From: Granulosicoccus sp.
GTDB taxonomy: Bacteria > Pseudomonadota > Gammaproteobacteria > Granulosicoccales > Granulosicoccaceae
Direction of reading: 5' to 3'
Length of the DNA stretch: 46,009 bases
Assembly: GCA_020627685.1 (NCBI GenBank)
Contig: JAHDGK010000039.1
Span: 1 to 46,009 of the forward strand
Both the position numbers and the translations under genes were made by a program. The number at the start of each line of letters is the position of its first letter. Within the stretch, counting starts at the first letter, position 1. Under the pieces are notes generated by a model. It made no database searches. It had not been told where the DNA came from and saw nothing but the letters and a program-made list of their open reading frames with translations. Positions 8,099 through 16,512 of this stretch are shown here, piece after piece.

Positions 8099-9412
8099 AT
8101 GGATGAGATAGGCGCGATTAGCATATTCCTTTTCGTATTGTTCCTGCTGCTCGGCTCAGGCGTTTGGGTTGGTCTTGCCCTGTTGGGGGTGGCGTTTGTG
8201 GGCATGACCCTGTTTACGTCCAGACCGCCGGGTGATGCAATGATCACCACCATATGGAGTGCGTCATCTTCCTGGACGCTGACAGCACTTCCGTTGTTTA
8301 TATGGATGGGGGAGATACTTTATCGAACCCGGCTCTCAGAGGATATGTTTCGTGGCTTATCCCCTTGGATGGCCCGACTACCGGGTGGTTTAGTGCACAC
8401 AAATATTGTCGGTTGTGCGGTTTTTGCAGCTGTCTCCGGATCCTCCGCAGCAACGCTTACGACCGTTGGCAAAATGTCCATACCTGAATTGAGGCGTCGG
8501 CATTACCCTGAAAACATGGTGATTGGTACATTGGCAGGGGCAGCGACACTTGGTTTGATGATCCCTCCGTCTCTTACCTTAATTGTCTATGGCGTGACGA
8601 TTAACGAATCTATTCGCAAGCTCTTTCTTGCCGGTGTTTTACCAGGGCTAGTGCTGGCGTTAATGTTTATGGCGTATGTGGCCATCATGTCAAAGGTTTC
8701 CAAAAATTTTAATCCTGACCCGGAACCGCGCATGACCTTTGGGCAGAAAGTTGCTAATAGCCGCTACTTGATACCCGTCATCTTGCTGATCATGCTGGTT
8801 ATAGGGTCTATGTATGCAGGGCTTGCAACGGCAACTGAGGCTGCCGCATTCGGTGTTATCGGCGCGCTGCTTCTGGCAGCCATGCAACGCTCTTTAAACT
8901 GGGAGACTTTTACCACGAGTCTGATGGGGGCAACACGTACCTCTGCAATGATTGCATTGATACTTGCCGGAGCAGCTTTTTTGTCGCTGTCTATGGGATT
9001 TACAGGCTTGCCAAGAGCACTGGCCGATTTTATAGCTCAGCTGAATCTTTCCCAGTTCGAATTGCTTATGGCTTTGCTGGTGTTCTACATCATTCTCGGC
9101 TGCTTTCTAGACGGAATCTCGTCTGTCGTATTAACGATGGCAGTGGTTGAACCTATGATTCGTCAGGCGGGAATTGACGTTATATGGTTTGGTATATTTG
9201 TGGTGGTTGCCGTTGAGATGGCGCAGATCACACCACCTATTGGCTTCAACCTGTTCGTTTTACAGGGTATGACGAATCATGAAATGGGCTACATCGCCAA
9301 AGCGGCATTGCCGATGTTTATGATTATGGTGCTGATGGTATTCGTCTTAATAGGGGTGCCAGAGATTGCCACCTGGCTACCGGACACTATGCGGGCAAAC
9401 CCGCTGGGGTAG
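8099..9412 (+). CDS. TRAP transporter large permease subunit (DctM family)
   Basis: A 437-residue polytopic membrane protein of normal DctM length with about a dozen hydrophobic helices. Recognisable stretches include SGSSAATLTTVGKMSIPEL, GAATLGLMIPPSLTLIVYG and the C-terminal ITPPIGFNLFVLQG. All three are conserved substrate/sodium-pathway regions of the family. It completes a three-gene TRAP system with the receptor at 6435 and small subunit at 7532. Substrate is not determined. The nearby racemase-family and DadA-like genes point to an amino-acid-like compound. Confidence 0.94.
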   Translation: MDEIGAISIFLFVLFLLLGSGVWVGLALLGVAFVGMTLFTSRPPGDAMITTIWSASSSWTLTALPLFIWMGEILYRTRLSEDMFRGLSPWMARLPGGLVHTNIVGCAVFAAVSGSSAATLTTVGKMSIPELRRRHYPENMVIGTLAGAATLGLMIPPSLTLIVYGVTINESIRKLFLAGVLPGLVLALMFMAYVAIMSKVSKNFNPDPEPRMTFGQKVANSRYLIPVILLIMLVIGSMYAGLATATEAAAFGVIGALLLAAMQRSLNWETFTTSLMGATRTSAMIALILAGAAFLSLSMGFTGLPRALADFIAQLNLSQFELLMALLVFYIILGCFLDGISSVVLTMAVVEPMIRQAGIDVIWFGIFVVVAVEMAQITPPIGFNLFVLQGMTNHEMGYIAKAALPMFMIMVLMVFVLIGVPEIATWLPDTMRANPLG

Positions 9413-9448
9413 TGTGAGGGCGAGTGGTGTTGCGCGCTAGTAAGACTT

Positions 9449-12235
9449 CTACGCTGCCTTTTGAAACTCGGAAGGTAGCAACGCTATGGCTTCTTCTATC
9501 GGGATGGGTTTGCCGATATGGTATCCCTGAGCATAGTGGACACCAATCTCCGAGAGCACATCAACGATGTCTTGGTCTTCAACAAATTCTGCAACAGTTT
9601 TAATACCCATAGACATACCCACCTGGTGAATGGCTCGCACCATTTCTCGATCTATTGGGTTTTTAGCAATTTCTTTAACGAATTGGCCATCAATTTTCAG
9701 AATATCTACCGGTAGATTTTTAAGATAGCCGAAAGAGCTCAGACCTGATCCAAAATCGTCCAACGCAACCAATGATCCCAAGCTCTTAATGCTGTTGATC
9801 AAATCTACCGCCACAGAGAACTGCGAAATAGCAGCGGTTTCTGTCAGCTCAAACCAGATCATTGTCGGGTCAACTTCATACTGAGCTAACTTCTCTTCAA
9901 TAAAGCTCTTAAGCGTTGGGTCCGCCGCAGATTGTCCTGACAAATTTATCGAAAAGCTGCAATTACTTCCAGGGCCGTCTCCGAGTGCAGCTACGGTTTT
10001 AAATGCATTCTCGATGACCCATCGATCAATCTCGGTCATTAAGTCGTAGCGTTCAGCCGCCTGTATAAACTGCCAAGGTGTGCTGATGCTGCCGTCTTCA
10101 TTTTGCAAACGCAGTAAGAATTCGTAGTGTTCTACTGCGTAGTCATTATTTTTTCGCAAACCTTCTACTGAGGCCACTGCTTGCACCACCAGTTTAAATT
10201 CATCTTGCTCTATGGCCTTCCTCAGGCGAGGCAACCAACCGAGTTCTGCTGAACGTTCGGCTATCGTGTCATCGGTTTTGGAATAAACGTAAAGGCTGTT
10301 ACGGCCCGAGTCTTTGGCTGCGTAGCAAGCCATGTCAGCAGATGCCAACACATCTTTCATGTTGTTGCACGACTGGTCTATGTGAACCACGCCAATACTG
10401 GCTCTCACAGCAAATGCTTTGTTTTCGTAGTTGAAAACATAGTTTTGGAAAAAGTCGTATACGCGTTGAGAGCGTTCCTTAACTTCCTCTTCAGTCACAT
10501 TCAGGAAGAGAAGACCGAACTCGTCGCCGCCCAATCTGGATAATATGTCGCCTTCATGAGTGAGCAGTCTGATGTTTTCAGTTAAGTCAGTCAGTAGCTG
10601 ATCACCGGCAACGTGGCCGCAAGTATCATTAATGACCTTAAATTGATCCAAGTCTAAGTAGCACAGCGCATGGTTCTTATCAGATTCTGGTAGGCCATCA
10701 ATAAGATCGCTTAACGTATTTTCAAAGTAATGTCGGTTAGTGCAACCGGTCAATGCATCATGGTTAGCTTGATACGCTAGTTTTTTCGCAAGTTGGCGCT
10801 CGTGGCTTATGTCACGCAGAACAAGTACATGTCCGGTAACACGTCCTTCTGGCGTCACAGAACTCGTTAGTGTCAAACGCAATACGAAGTCCGGATCATC
10901 CATGTCAAATGGCGTGACGTCAAATTCGTCTACGGCGTTTTCGCCCATGTTCTCTAATGCCAGTTCTACATTGAATGCAGAGTAAATATCACTGACTTGT
11001 CTGAATTTGACATAGTTGTCGAGGATTAATCCGACCGCCTCAGCAGGTGATAACTTAAACTGACGGGCAGCAGCAGGGTTTATGTGAACCACACGCATGT
11101 CAGAATCAAGAGCAATAATGGCATCTTGTACCGTGTTCAATGTCTTTTCAGCTTTGGCTCTCTCTTTCAGTAACGCATCTTGAGAATTAATTCGTTGTTG
11201 AATAGCCGTTTGTCTAGCGACGATGTAGATGGTGAACAAGGCGGTAACAGCCAGAATGCCAAACAGGGCTGTGAAAAAATACACCAAGGCGTTTTTGCTG
11301 AAGCCGACATCTTGTTGGAAGGTGAACCTCATACTTGAGTCGCCGGTATTCCATTCGGCGTCGACAACCTTTCTTAAATAAAGAGATTTCAAATAGGTTG
11401 GTTCTATTTCTTGTCCTAGACGGCCGTACAACATGGTTGTTGTCTCAGCGGTATGTATACGAGCTGTTACGTCAAACGCATTTATGCTTTGATTAATTCC
11501 AGCAAGTAACGCTTCAGTATCAATACTTATCCAGAAGCCGCCTGCAGATTGCACCTTTCTTGATTCAGCTGAGGCAGGCGCTGCCATACCTCTATAGACA
11601 GGTGCAAATAATACAAGGTCGCCACCGCTGGGCCAGCGCTCAGGAAATGTGGCAAGCAGTGGCTTGTTATTTTCCGATATCTTATCTAGCTTACGCCCTA
11701 AACTATTCACTGCAGCTAAGTCTGCACCCAATAAGCGTGCATTACCCGGCTTCAACGGTTCTAACATTGAAATAGGGTAGTACGATGAGGACTCCGGGCG
11801 CTCCTCCGACAACCCTTTTATATTGATGTCAGAGATTTTGAAATTGAATAGGCCTTGTTCACCCATGCGCTCTTCAAATGCTTCGCGATCCTTATGGGTA
11901 ACGTATTCATAGCGGCCAATACCGGTAATGAAGTCAACCTGTTCCCTGAGTTGTTCAGCGAATAGGTTCATCTCCTGACTTCCAGACGCGCTGGATGCAT
12001 AGTGAAGGCCGGTCAGTGAAGCCATGACAGTTTTGACTTCAGCGATACGGGTACTGATGTCCTGGGTGATTAAATTTGCATCTTCTTCGATGCGTGTATT
12101 TTGGTCGTGATAGTTGAGCGTGTACGTGGTGTACATCAATGCAGGTACTGCGGCAAACACCAGAAACGCTATTGAAACGAGCAGGGGTGAGCCCACAGAG
12201 TTTATCAATAGCGTTAATGGCGAGTACCTGGTCAC
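9449..12235 (-). CDS. CHASE-PAS-GGDEF-EAL sensor, c-di-GMP turnover
   Basis: A 928-residue membrane sensor. A first helix at about 18-40 and a second at about 316-341 enclose a periplasmic region. That region contains the CHASE-like stretch FITGIGRYEYV... (residues 102-135). A PAS domain (about 365-480) precedes GGDEF (motif at 569-573) and EAL (about 670-925). The cyclase site RLGGDEF is intact. The inhibitory RxxD site is replaced by HEGD (560-563), so product inhibition may be lost. The EAL signature reads EFL (705-707), but ELTE (796-799), DDFG (826-829) and the late AEFVED Glu are present, so phosphodiesterase activity is possible. The start is GTG, immediately after the TAA of the upstream binding protein, so the two are probably translated together. 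Confidence 0.92.
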   Translation of the reverse strand: MTRYSPLTLLINSVGSPLLVSIAFLVFAAVPALMYTTYTLNYHDQNTRIEEDANLITQDISTRIAEVKTVMASLTGLHYASSASGSQEMNLFAEQLREQVDFITGIGRYEYVTHKDREAFEERMGEQGLFNFKISDINIKGLSEERPESSSYYPISMLEPLKPGNARLLGADLAAVNSLGRKLDKISENNKPLLATFPERWPSGGDLVLFAPVYRGMAAPASAESRKVQSAGGFWISIDTEALLAGINQSINAFDVTARIHTAETTTMLYGRLGQEIEPTYLKSLYLRKVVDAEWNTGDSSMRFTFQQDVGFSKNALVYFFTALFGILAVTALFTIYIVARQTAIQQRINSQDALLKERAKAEKTLNTVQDAIIALDSDMRVVHINPAAARQFKLSPAEAVGLILDNYVKFRQVSDIYSAFNVELALENMGENAVDEFDVTPFDMDDPDFVLRLTLTSSVTPEGRVTGHVLVLRDISHERQLAKKLAYQANHDALTGCTNRHYFENTLSDLIDGLPESDKNHALCYLDLDQFKVINDTCGHVAGDQLLTDLTENIRLLTHEGDILSRLGGDEFGLLFLNVTEEEVKERSQRVYDFFQNYVFNYENKAFAVRASIGVVHIDQSCNNMKDVLASADMACYAAKDSGRNSLYVYSKTDDTIAERSAELGWLPRLRKAIEQDEFKLVVQAVASVEGLRKNNDYAVEHYEFLLRLQNEDGSISTPWQFIQAAERYDLMTEIDRWVIENAFKTVAALGDGPGSNCSFSINLSGQSAADPTLKSFIEEKLAQYEVDPTMIWFELTETAAISQFSVAVDLINSIKSLGSLVALDDFGSGLSSFGYLKNLPVDILKIDGQFVKEIAKNPIDREMVRAIHQVGMSMGIKTVAEFVEDQDIVDVLSEIGVHYAQGYHIGKPIPIEEAIALLPSEFQKAA

Positions 12236-13222
12236 TTATTTGTGCTTCTTTGCGTTGATCAACGTCGACTGATTCAGGTTGACCTCAGCAGCTTCCAGTA
12301 GGGGTTCGTTGATCCAAGTATCCCAACGACGATTGGTCACTAACGGAATATCAACCGCTCGAACACCATTGAGGATGGCAATCGTAGAGTCCGCTGCCCA
12401 TTCGCCATGTTCTTCCGGCACTTTGGTGTAACCAATTGCGGAGAAAGGCATCATCCATTCATGGTTAGTCATACTCAGCTTTTCGGTGTTTTCTAACACC
12501 CAATCGGTGGCCGCATCAGCATCGAACTGAGCGATACCCGAGTTACTGCCCATAACCACCATGTCGTAGTCTTGAGCCAGAAGATAACCTTCTTTCCAAT
12601 CATCGAAGTCTTCTGCAAGAATTCTATCAACAGTGATCTCTAGTTTTTCGGCGATTGATTTAACACGGTTGTAGTTTTTTATCTCGCTTAGCGTGCTTGC
12701 CCCTAAGTAGACAGCACGTGCGGCTTGATCGATAGGTAGTTTCGAAGCAAGCACACCTTCCATAAGCATGGGCTTAATCGGTGCTATCTCCACAATGCCT
12801 GTGATGTTGCTAGCCGGGAATCCGTATTCTTCTACGGTCCAGTTAATGCCAGAGAATACTACCGGTACATCTGCATCAACTAGGTGTGGAACAATCAGAT
12901 ACTTCGCGGCGTTGTCATCAGAGGTTATAACAACGTCTGGCTTAGTGTCCTGAATGAGCTCATAAGCAGCTTGTCCTGCAGCAACCTTGTTTTCAGTGGA
13001 CTTTTTCCTTTTGGTGTCCATGTAAAACTCGGTGATGTTGCACTGCTCTGCTAAACGGTCTTTAAGGCCGCGCTCTACACCGTCAGACCATGCATATCCG
13101 ACATGGTAGGAGGCCACATACAAGCAGGTTGGCTTGTTACTACTTTGGGCAAGGGTAGGGGCACTGAACACACCACACAAAGCCAATACGGAGGAAACAC
13201 CGCCAATAAATCGATTTCTCAT
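12236..13222 (-). CDS. periplasmic binding protein of the ABC-substrate-binding (COG2984-like) type
   Basis: A 328-residue protein with a Sec signal peptide (MRNRFIGG... cleaved near LAQ/SS). A two-lobed binding fold follows: CLYVASYHVGYAWSDGVERGL, then PDVVITSDDNAAKYLIVPH and VPVVFSGINW, as in the family of uncharacterised ABC substrate-binding proteins. A start at 13255 is open too, but the 11 extra residues would precede the signal peptide. No permease or ATPase is nearby. Its TAA directly abuts the GTG of the CHASE-GGDEF-EAL gene. This suggests it is a ligand receptor that reports to that sensor rather than a transport component. Confidence 0.8.
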   Translation of the reverse strand: MRNRFIGGVSSVLALCGVFSAPTLAQSSNKPTCLYVASYHVGYAWSDGVERGLKDRLAEQCNITEFYMDTKRKKSTENKVAAGQAAYELIQDTKPDVVITSDDNAAKYLIVPHLVDADVPVVFSGINWTVEEYGFPASNITGIVEIAPIKPMLMEGVLASKLPIDQAARAVYLGASTLSEIKNYNRVKSIAEKLEITVDRILAEDFDDWKEGYLLAQDYDMVVMGSNSGIAQFDADAATDWVLENTEKLSMTNHEWMMPFSAIGYTKVPEEHGEWAADSTIAILNGVRAVDIPLVTNRRWDTWINEPLLEAAEVNLNQSTLINAKKHK

Positions 13223-13412
13223 ATTTTCTGACTCACATCTAAGGTCGAACCTCACGGTGAGGCGACAATGAGTCAGATATCGGCTAATTTCGAAAAGGGT
13301 GTATAACTTTTGGGTATCTTCTGAGCCGAAATTGAGTGAAAATACTATACTAAAGTTGAATTTGTGATGTAATTCTAGCTTTTAGGGCAGTATTCGTTCG
13401 ACCAAGTAACCC

Positions 13413-13640
13413 TCAGCCTTTAGAAAAAGAATCAATTCCCGCTTTGAACGCGGTACTTACCCGTCTACCAAAGGCTGCAATGGTCTCTGGGCGGCTGAGA
13501 TCAAGGTTCACTTTGTGCCCGCCCAGTACGTAGGCCAGGAAGATTAGGGCCATTACCCACGAGAACATAAACAGCAACACGAGAATTACAATGTTGACTG
13601 TGCTCCAGCCCGGAGCGAGTTGTTGTTTGAGGTCATCCAT
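13413..13640 (-). CDS. small membrane protein of unknown function
   Basis: I do not recognise a family. The 75-residue product has a polar amphipathic N-terminus (MDDLKQQLAPGW), one long or two short hydrophobic segments at about residues 14-42, and a basic, possibly amphipathic C-terminus. ATG at 13640 is preferred to the ATG at 13649. AGGA (13650-13653) lies nine bases from the former but directly touches the latter. It lies 109 bases downstream of the universal stress protein gene on the same strand and may be the last gene of the SulP-Usp operon. Real coding status is supported by membrane-protein character and the ribosome site. Confidence 0.6.
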   Translation of the reverse strand: MDDLKQQLAPGWSTVNIVILVLLFMFSWVMALIFLAYVLGGHKVNLDLSRPETIAAFGRRVSTAFKAGIDSFSKG

Positions 13641-13749
13641 CTTAGTCATCCTGCAACTGTCTGATCTGAGGCGTCTCTGCGGTGAATTAACGCTCGAGCC
13701 TGCCTGTTTTACTTGATCTCAATATAGAGACTGATGGACAAATTCCAAC

Positions 13750-14604
13750 TCAACGAAACAAAAGGACAGGGACTTTGCAAGATCGGATCATCTCCGTGGT
13801 CGTCGAGCCGATAATTAGATTGCGTATTCTAGAGTGACCGTAGGCTCCCATTAACAGCATATCGATGCCGGCCGATTCCACTTTCTCTGCAATAACGTTT
13901 TCCGCTTGGCCGGGTAGAATCTCGCCGGTGACGGTATATCCGCCCTCACGCAAAGTTGCCACGGCACCTTCTAATTGCCGCCTTAGCTCAGTGGAGTCTG
14001 AACCGACGCTGAGTACATGGCAATCTAGGGCGTTGTACTGTGGCTGGGATGCAAAATGCTGCACAGCCTTTAGTGAGCTTGGGCCTCCATCAAATGCAAC
14101 CAGTACTTTACTAATAGGTTTGAAGCTTCTCGATGCGACGAATACAGGGAGGCGGGTAGAGCGTACAACACGTTCTATATTGGAGCCCAGGTGTCCGGTG
14201 TCGAAATCCGCGGCTTCGCCACGTTTGCCGATGACAATGAGTTGGGCGTCATTTTCCAGAGCCTGAACGGTTTCTACAATTTCACCGTTGCGAAGTTTGG
14301 TAGAGACCTTGAGAACACCGCGCTCCTTTAGCAATGTTTCTGCATCCTCCAGGATAGCTCGACCTCTTTTTTGCGCCAGACGTGCCTTCTGCGCGTCCAG
14401 TTCGGCGAGTTCTTCCAGCAATGCGGAGCGAGCTCCCAGCCCGATACTGCCACTCAGGTTGGAGGGTTCGCTTGATACATCTCGGCGCCCTAACACATGA
14501 ACAACTTCAATATCCGTAGGTGACTGTTCAGCTATCCACGCAGCATGCTCACACACGCTTGCTGAGTAAATTGAACCGTCTATAACCGCCAATAGTTTCG
14601 ACAT
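13750..14604 (-). CDS. universal stress protein, two tandem UspA domains
   Basis: A 284-residue protein made of two Usp folds. Domain 1 spans residues 1-152: KLLAVIDGSIYSASV, VIGKRGEAADFDTGHLGSNIERVVR, LPVFVAS. Domain 2 spans 160-284: KVLVAFDGGPSSLKAV, LLMGAYGHSRIRNLIIGSTTTEMI, VPVLLFR. Both domains carry a G-x-xG(9-10)GS/T-like nucleotide-binding region, so ATP binding is likely (family knowledge). An Ala/Glu/Arg-rich helix at about residues 55-90 is an insertion in the first domain. The gene starts 15 bases after the SulP transporter stop, so it is almost certainly cotranscribed and may regulate transport. Confidence 0.92.
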   Translation of the reverse strand: MSKLLAVIDGSIYSASVCEHAAWIAEQSPTDIEVVHVLGRRDVSSEPSNLSGSIGLGARSALLEELAELDAQKARLAQKRGRAILEDAETLLKERGVLKVSTKLRNGEIVETVQALENDAQLIVIGKRGEAADFDTGHLGSNIERVVRSTRLPVFVASRSFKPISKVLVAFDGGPSSLKAVQHFASQPQYNALDCHVLSVGSDSTELRRQLEGAVATLREGGYTVTGEILPGQAENVIAEKVESAGIDMLLMGAYGHSRIRNLIIGSTTTEMIRSCKVPVLLFR

Positions 14605-14619
14605 GTTTATTGTCCCTGG

Positions 14620-16110
14620 TTAATGACTCATCATATCGTCAAGCGCGCCCGGTTTGTCGTGAACTGCTAGCTGATCCACAATTGTTTCGCTAGCTTCATT
14701 CAAACCGATAATTTCTACTTCACTGCCTTCGCGACGGAATTTCATAACCACCATGTCGAGCGCCTGAACGCTACTGATGTCCCAGATATGCGCCAGACTG
14801 ACATCAATCACGACAGTATCCAGAGCTTCTTTAAAATCAAAAGAGGCGGTGAACTCATCGCTGGATGCAAAAAACAATTGACCTTCCACGAGATAGGTGC
14901 GTTTCAGTCCATCCTCTGAAAGCGTGCTGGTAACACGAAAAATCTGTGAGATCTTCCAGGCGAAAAAGATACCTGAAAATAGAACACCGACCAGTACGCC
15001 GATGGCCAGGTTATGGGTGGCGACAACAACAATTACGGTTGCCAGCATGACGATCGATGAGCTTCGAGGATGATCCCTGAGGTTCAGTAGTGACGACCAG
15101 CTGAACGTTCCAATGGATACCATGATCATTATGGCGACCAGTGCTGCCATGGGAATTTGTTTAACCCAGTCGCCAAGAAATACGATCATGAGCAACAAAA
15201 ATAATCCGGCGCAGAAAGTGGATAAACGACCTCGGCCACCTGATTTCACATTAATGATTGACTGGCCGATCATTGCGCAGCCTGCCATACCACCGATAAA
15301 ACCGGTGGCTGTATTAGCAATCCCCTGACCGATACATTCGCGATTCTTATCGCTTCGCGTGTCAGTGAGTTCGTCAACAATAGATGCTGTCATCAGGGAC
15401 TCTAATAAGCCCACGGCGGCAACTGCTGCGGAGTAAGGCAGGATAATTTGTAGAGTTTCCAGATTCAAAGGAATATCTGGCAACAAGAAAATGGGCAGGC
15501 TATCTGGCAGCTCTCCCATATCACCCACGGTTCGAATATCCAGTCCCATTGCAAGAGACACTGCTGTGAGAACAATGATGCAAATAAGAGGGGATGGCAC
15601 TACTGAGGTTACCCTCGGGAGCAAATAAATAATGGCCAAGCCTGCGGCTACCATGATGTACGTTAAATTCGGTACATCGATAAGCTCAGGCAGTTGAGCC
15701 ATAAAAATGAGTATGGCAAGCGCGTTAACAAACCCGGTCATTACCGATCGGGACACAAAGCGCATGACAGCACCCAGCTTTAATAAGCCTGCGACAATTT
15801 GCAGAAGACCCGCCAATACCGTGGCTGCCAGTAAATACTGCAGTCCGTGGTCCTTGACTAGCGTTACCATAAGCACGGCGGTCGCCGCCGTCGCTGCCGA
15901 GATCATTCCGGGACGGCCGCCCGTGATGGATACGATGACCGCAATAGAGAACGAGGCATACAGGCCCACTTTAGGGTCTACGCCGGCAATGATAGAAAAG
16001 GCGATAGCTTCTGGGATAAGCGCAAGCGCTACAACCAATCCTGCGAGGATATCGGCTCGAATATTGCCAAACCATTCCAATTGCCAACGGGCGATAGAAT
16101 CTGTATTCAC
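14620..16110 (-). CDS. SulP family inorganic anion transporter with STAS domain
   Basis: A 496-residue inner-membrane protein. About ten to twelve hydrophobic helices occupy residues 15-390. Family motifs are [21 protein letters not shown] near the N-terminus and a central [22 protein letters not shown]. The C-terminal STAS domain is at about 400-490 ([22 protein letters not shown]). SulP proteins move sulfate, bicarbonate or other anions by proton or sodium symport, and which one applies here is not evident. The start is GTG at 16110 with no obvious Shine-Dalgarno sequence. The next gene is a tandem Usp protein only 15 bases downstream. Confidence 0.92.
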   Translation of the reverse strand: MNTDSIARWQLEWFGNIRADILAGLVVALALIPEAIAFSIIAGVDPKVGLYASFSIAVIVSITGGRPGMISAATAATAVLMVTLVKDHGLQYLLAATVLAGLLQIVAGLLKLGAVMRFVSRSVMTGFVNALAILIFMAQLPELIDVPNLTYIMVAAGLAIIYLLPRVTSVVPSPLICIIVLTAVSLAMGLDIRTVGDMGELPDSLPIFLLPDIPLNLETLQIILPYSAAVAAVGLLESLMTASIVDELTDTRSDKNRECIGQGIANTATGFIGGMAGCAMIGQSIINVKSGGRGRLSTFCAGLFLLLMIVFLGDWVKQIPMAALVAIMIMVSIGTFSWSSLLNLRDHPRSSSIVMLATVIVVVATHNLAIGVLVGVLFSGIFFAWKISQIFRVTSTLSEDGLKRTYLVEGQLFFASSDEFTASFDFKEALDTVVIDVSLAHIWDISSVQALDMVVMKFRREGSEVEIIGLNEASETIVDQLAVHDKPGALDDMMSH

Positions 16111-16512
16111 GATAGGGTTCTGTACTCGAAATGTTGTGTAATGCTATGCACGCTGCAGGCCTTGATGGGCATTTGGACGACAACGGCGGTGTGCAAAGCC
16201 ATCAATACTCATAAATAAGCAATAAAAGGCTGGCCTGTCGTATACTTAGAGTTAGTAGGTCACTGCAGAGTTGTGGGACACGGACTGTAGCGCATAGATG
16301 CGTGTTGTGGTGAGACCTGAGAGCGATTGACCTTTGCCTGAGAGGTAATGCAGCCAGAAATCTAAAAAGATCACTGGATTTGCTTGGAAGTCGCGTTACA
16401 TGGCGGGATGGTGCCGCCCCCTTTATTACCCATTCCGTGGTGCTAAGCATCAGACGGCTTAATGGCATCAAATGTACGAAAGTTATAGAAAACTCAAGGT
16501 GATAGAAGACGT
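16111..16512. other. 402-base divergent region with possible structured leader
   Basis: No convincing gene on either strand. A minus-strand open frame here (16202-16585) has no family resemblance and runs into the next gene. On the plus strand TATACT (16241-16246) could be a -10 box. Downstream, several complementary segments could fold: AGGTC 16257 region with GACCT 16314-16318, ACACG 16278-16282 with CGTGT 16301-16305, and GGCGG 16402-16406 with CCGCC 16414-16418. No known riboswitch or small RNA was recognised. Confidence 0.45.
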
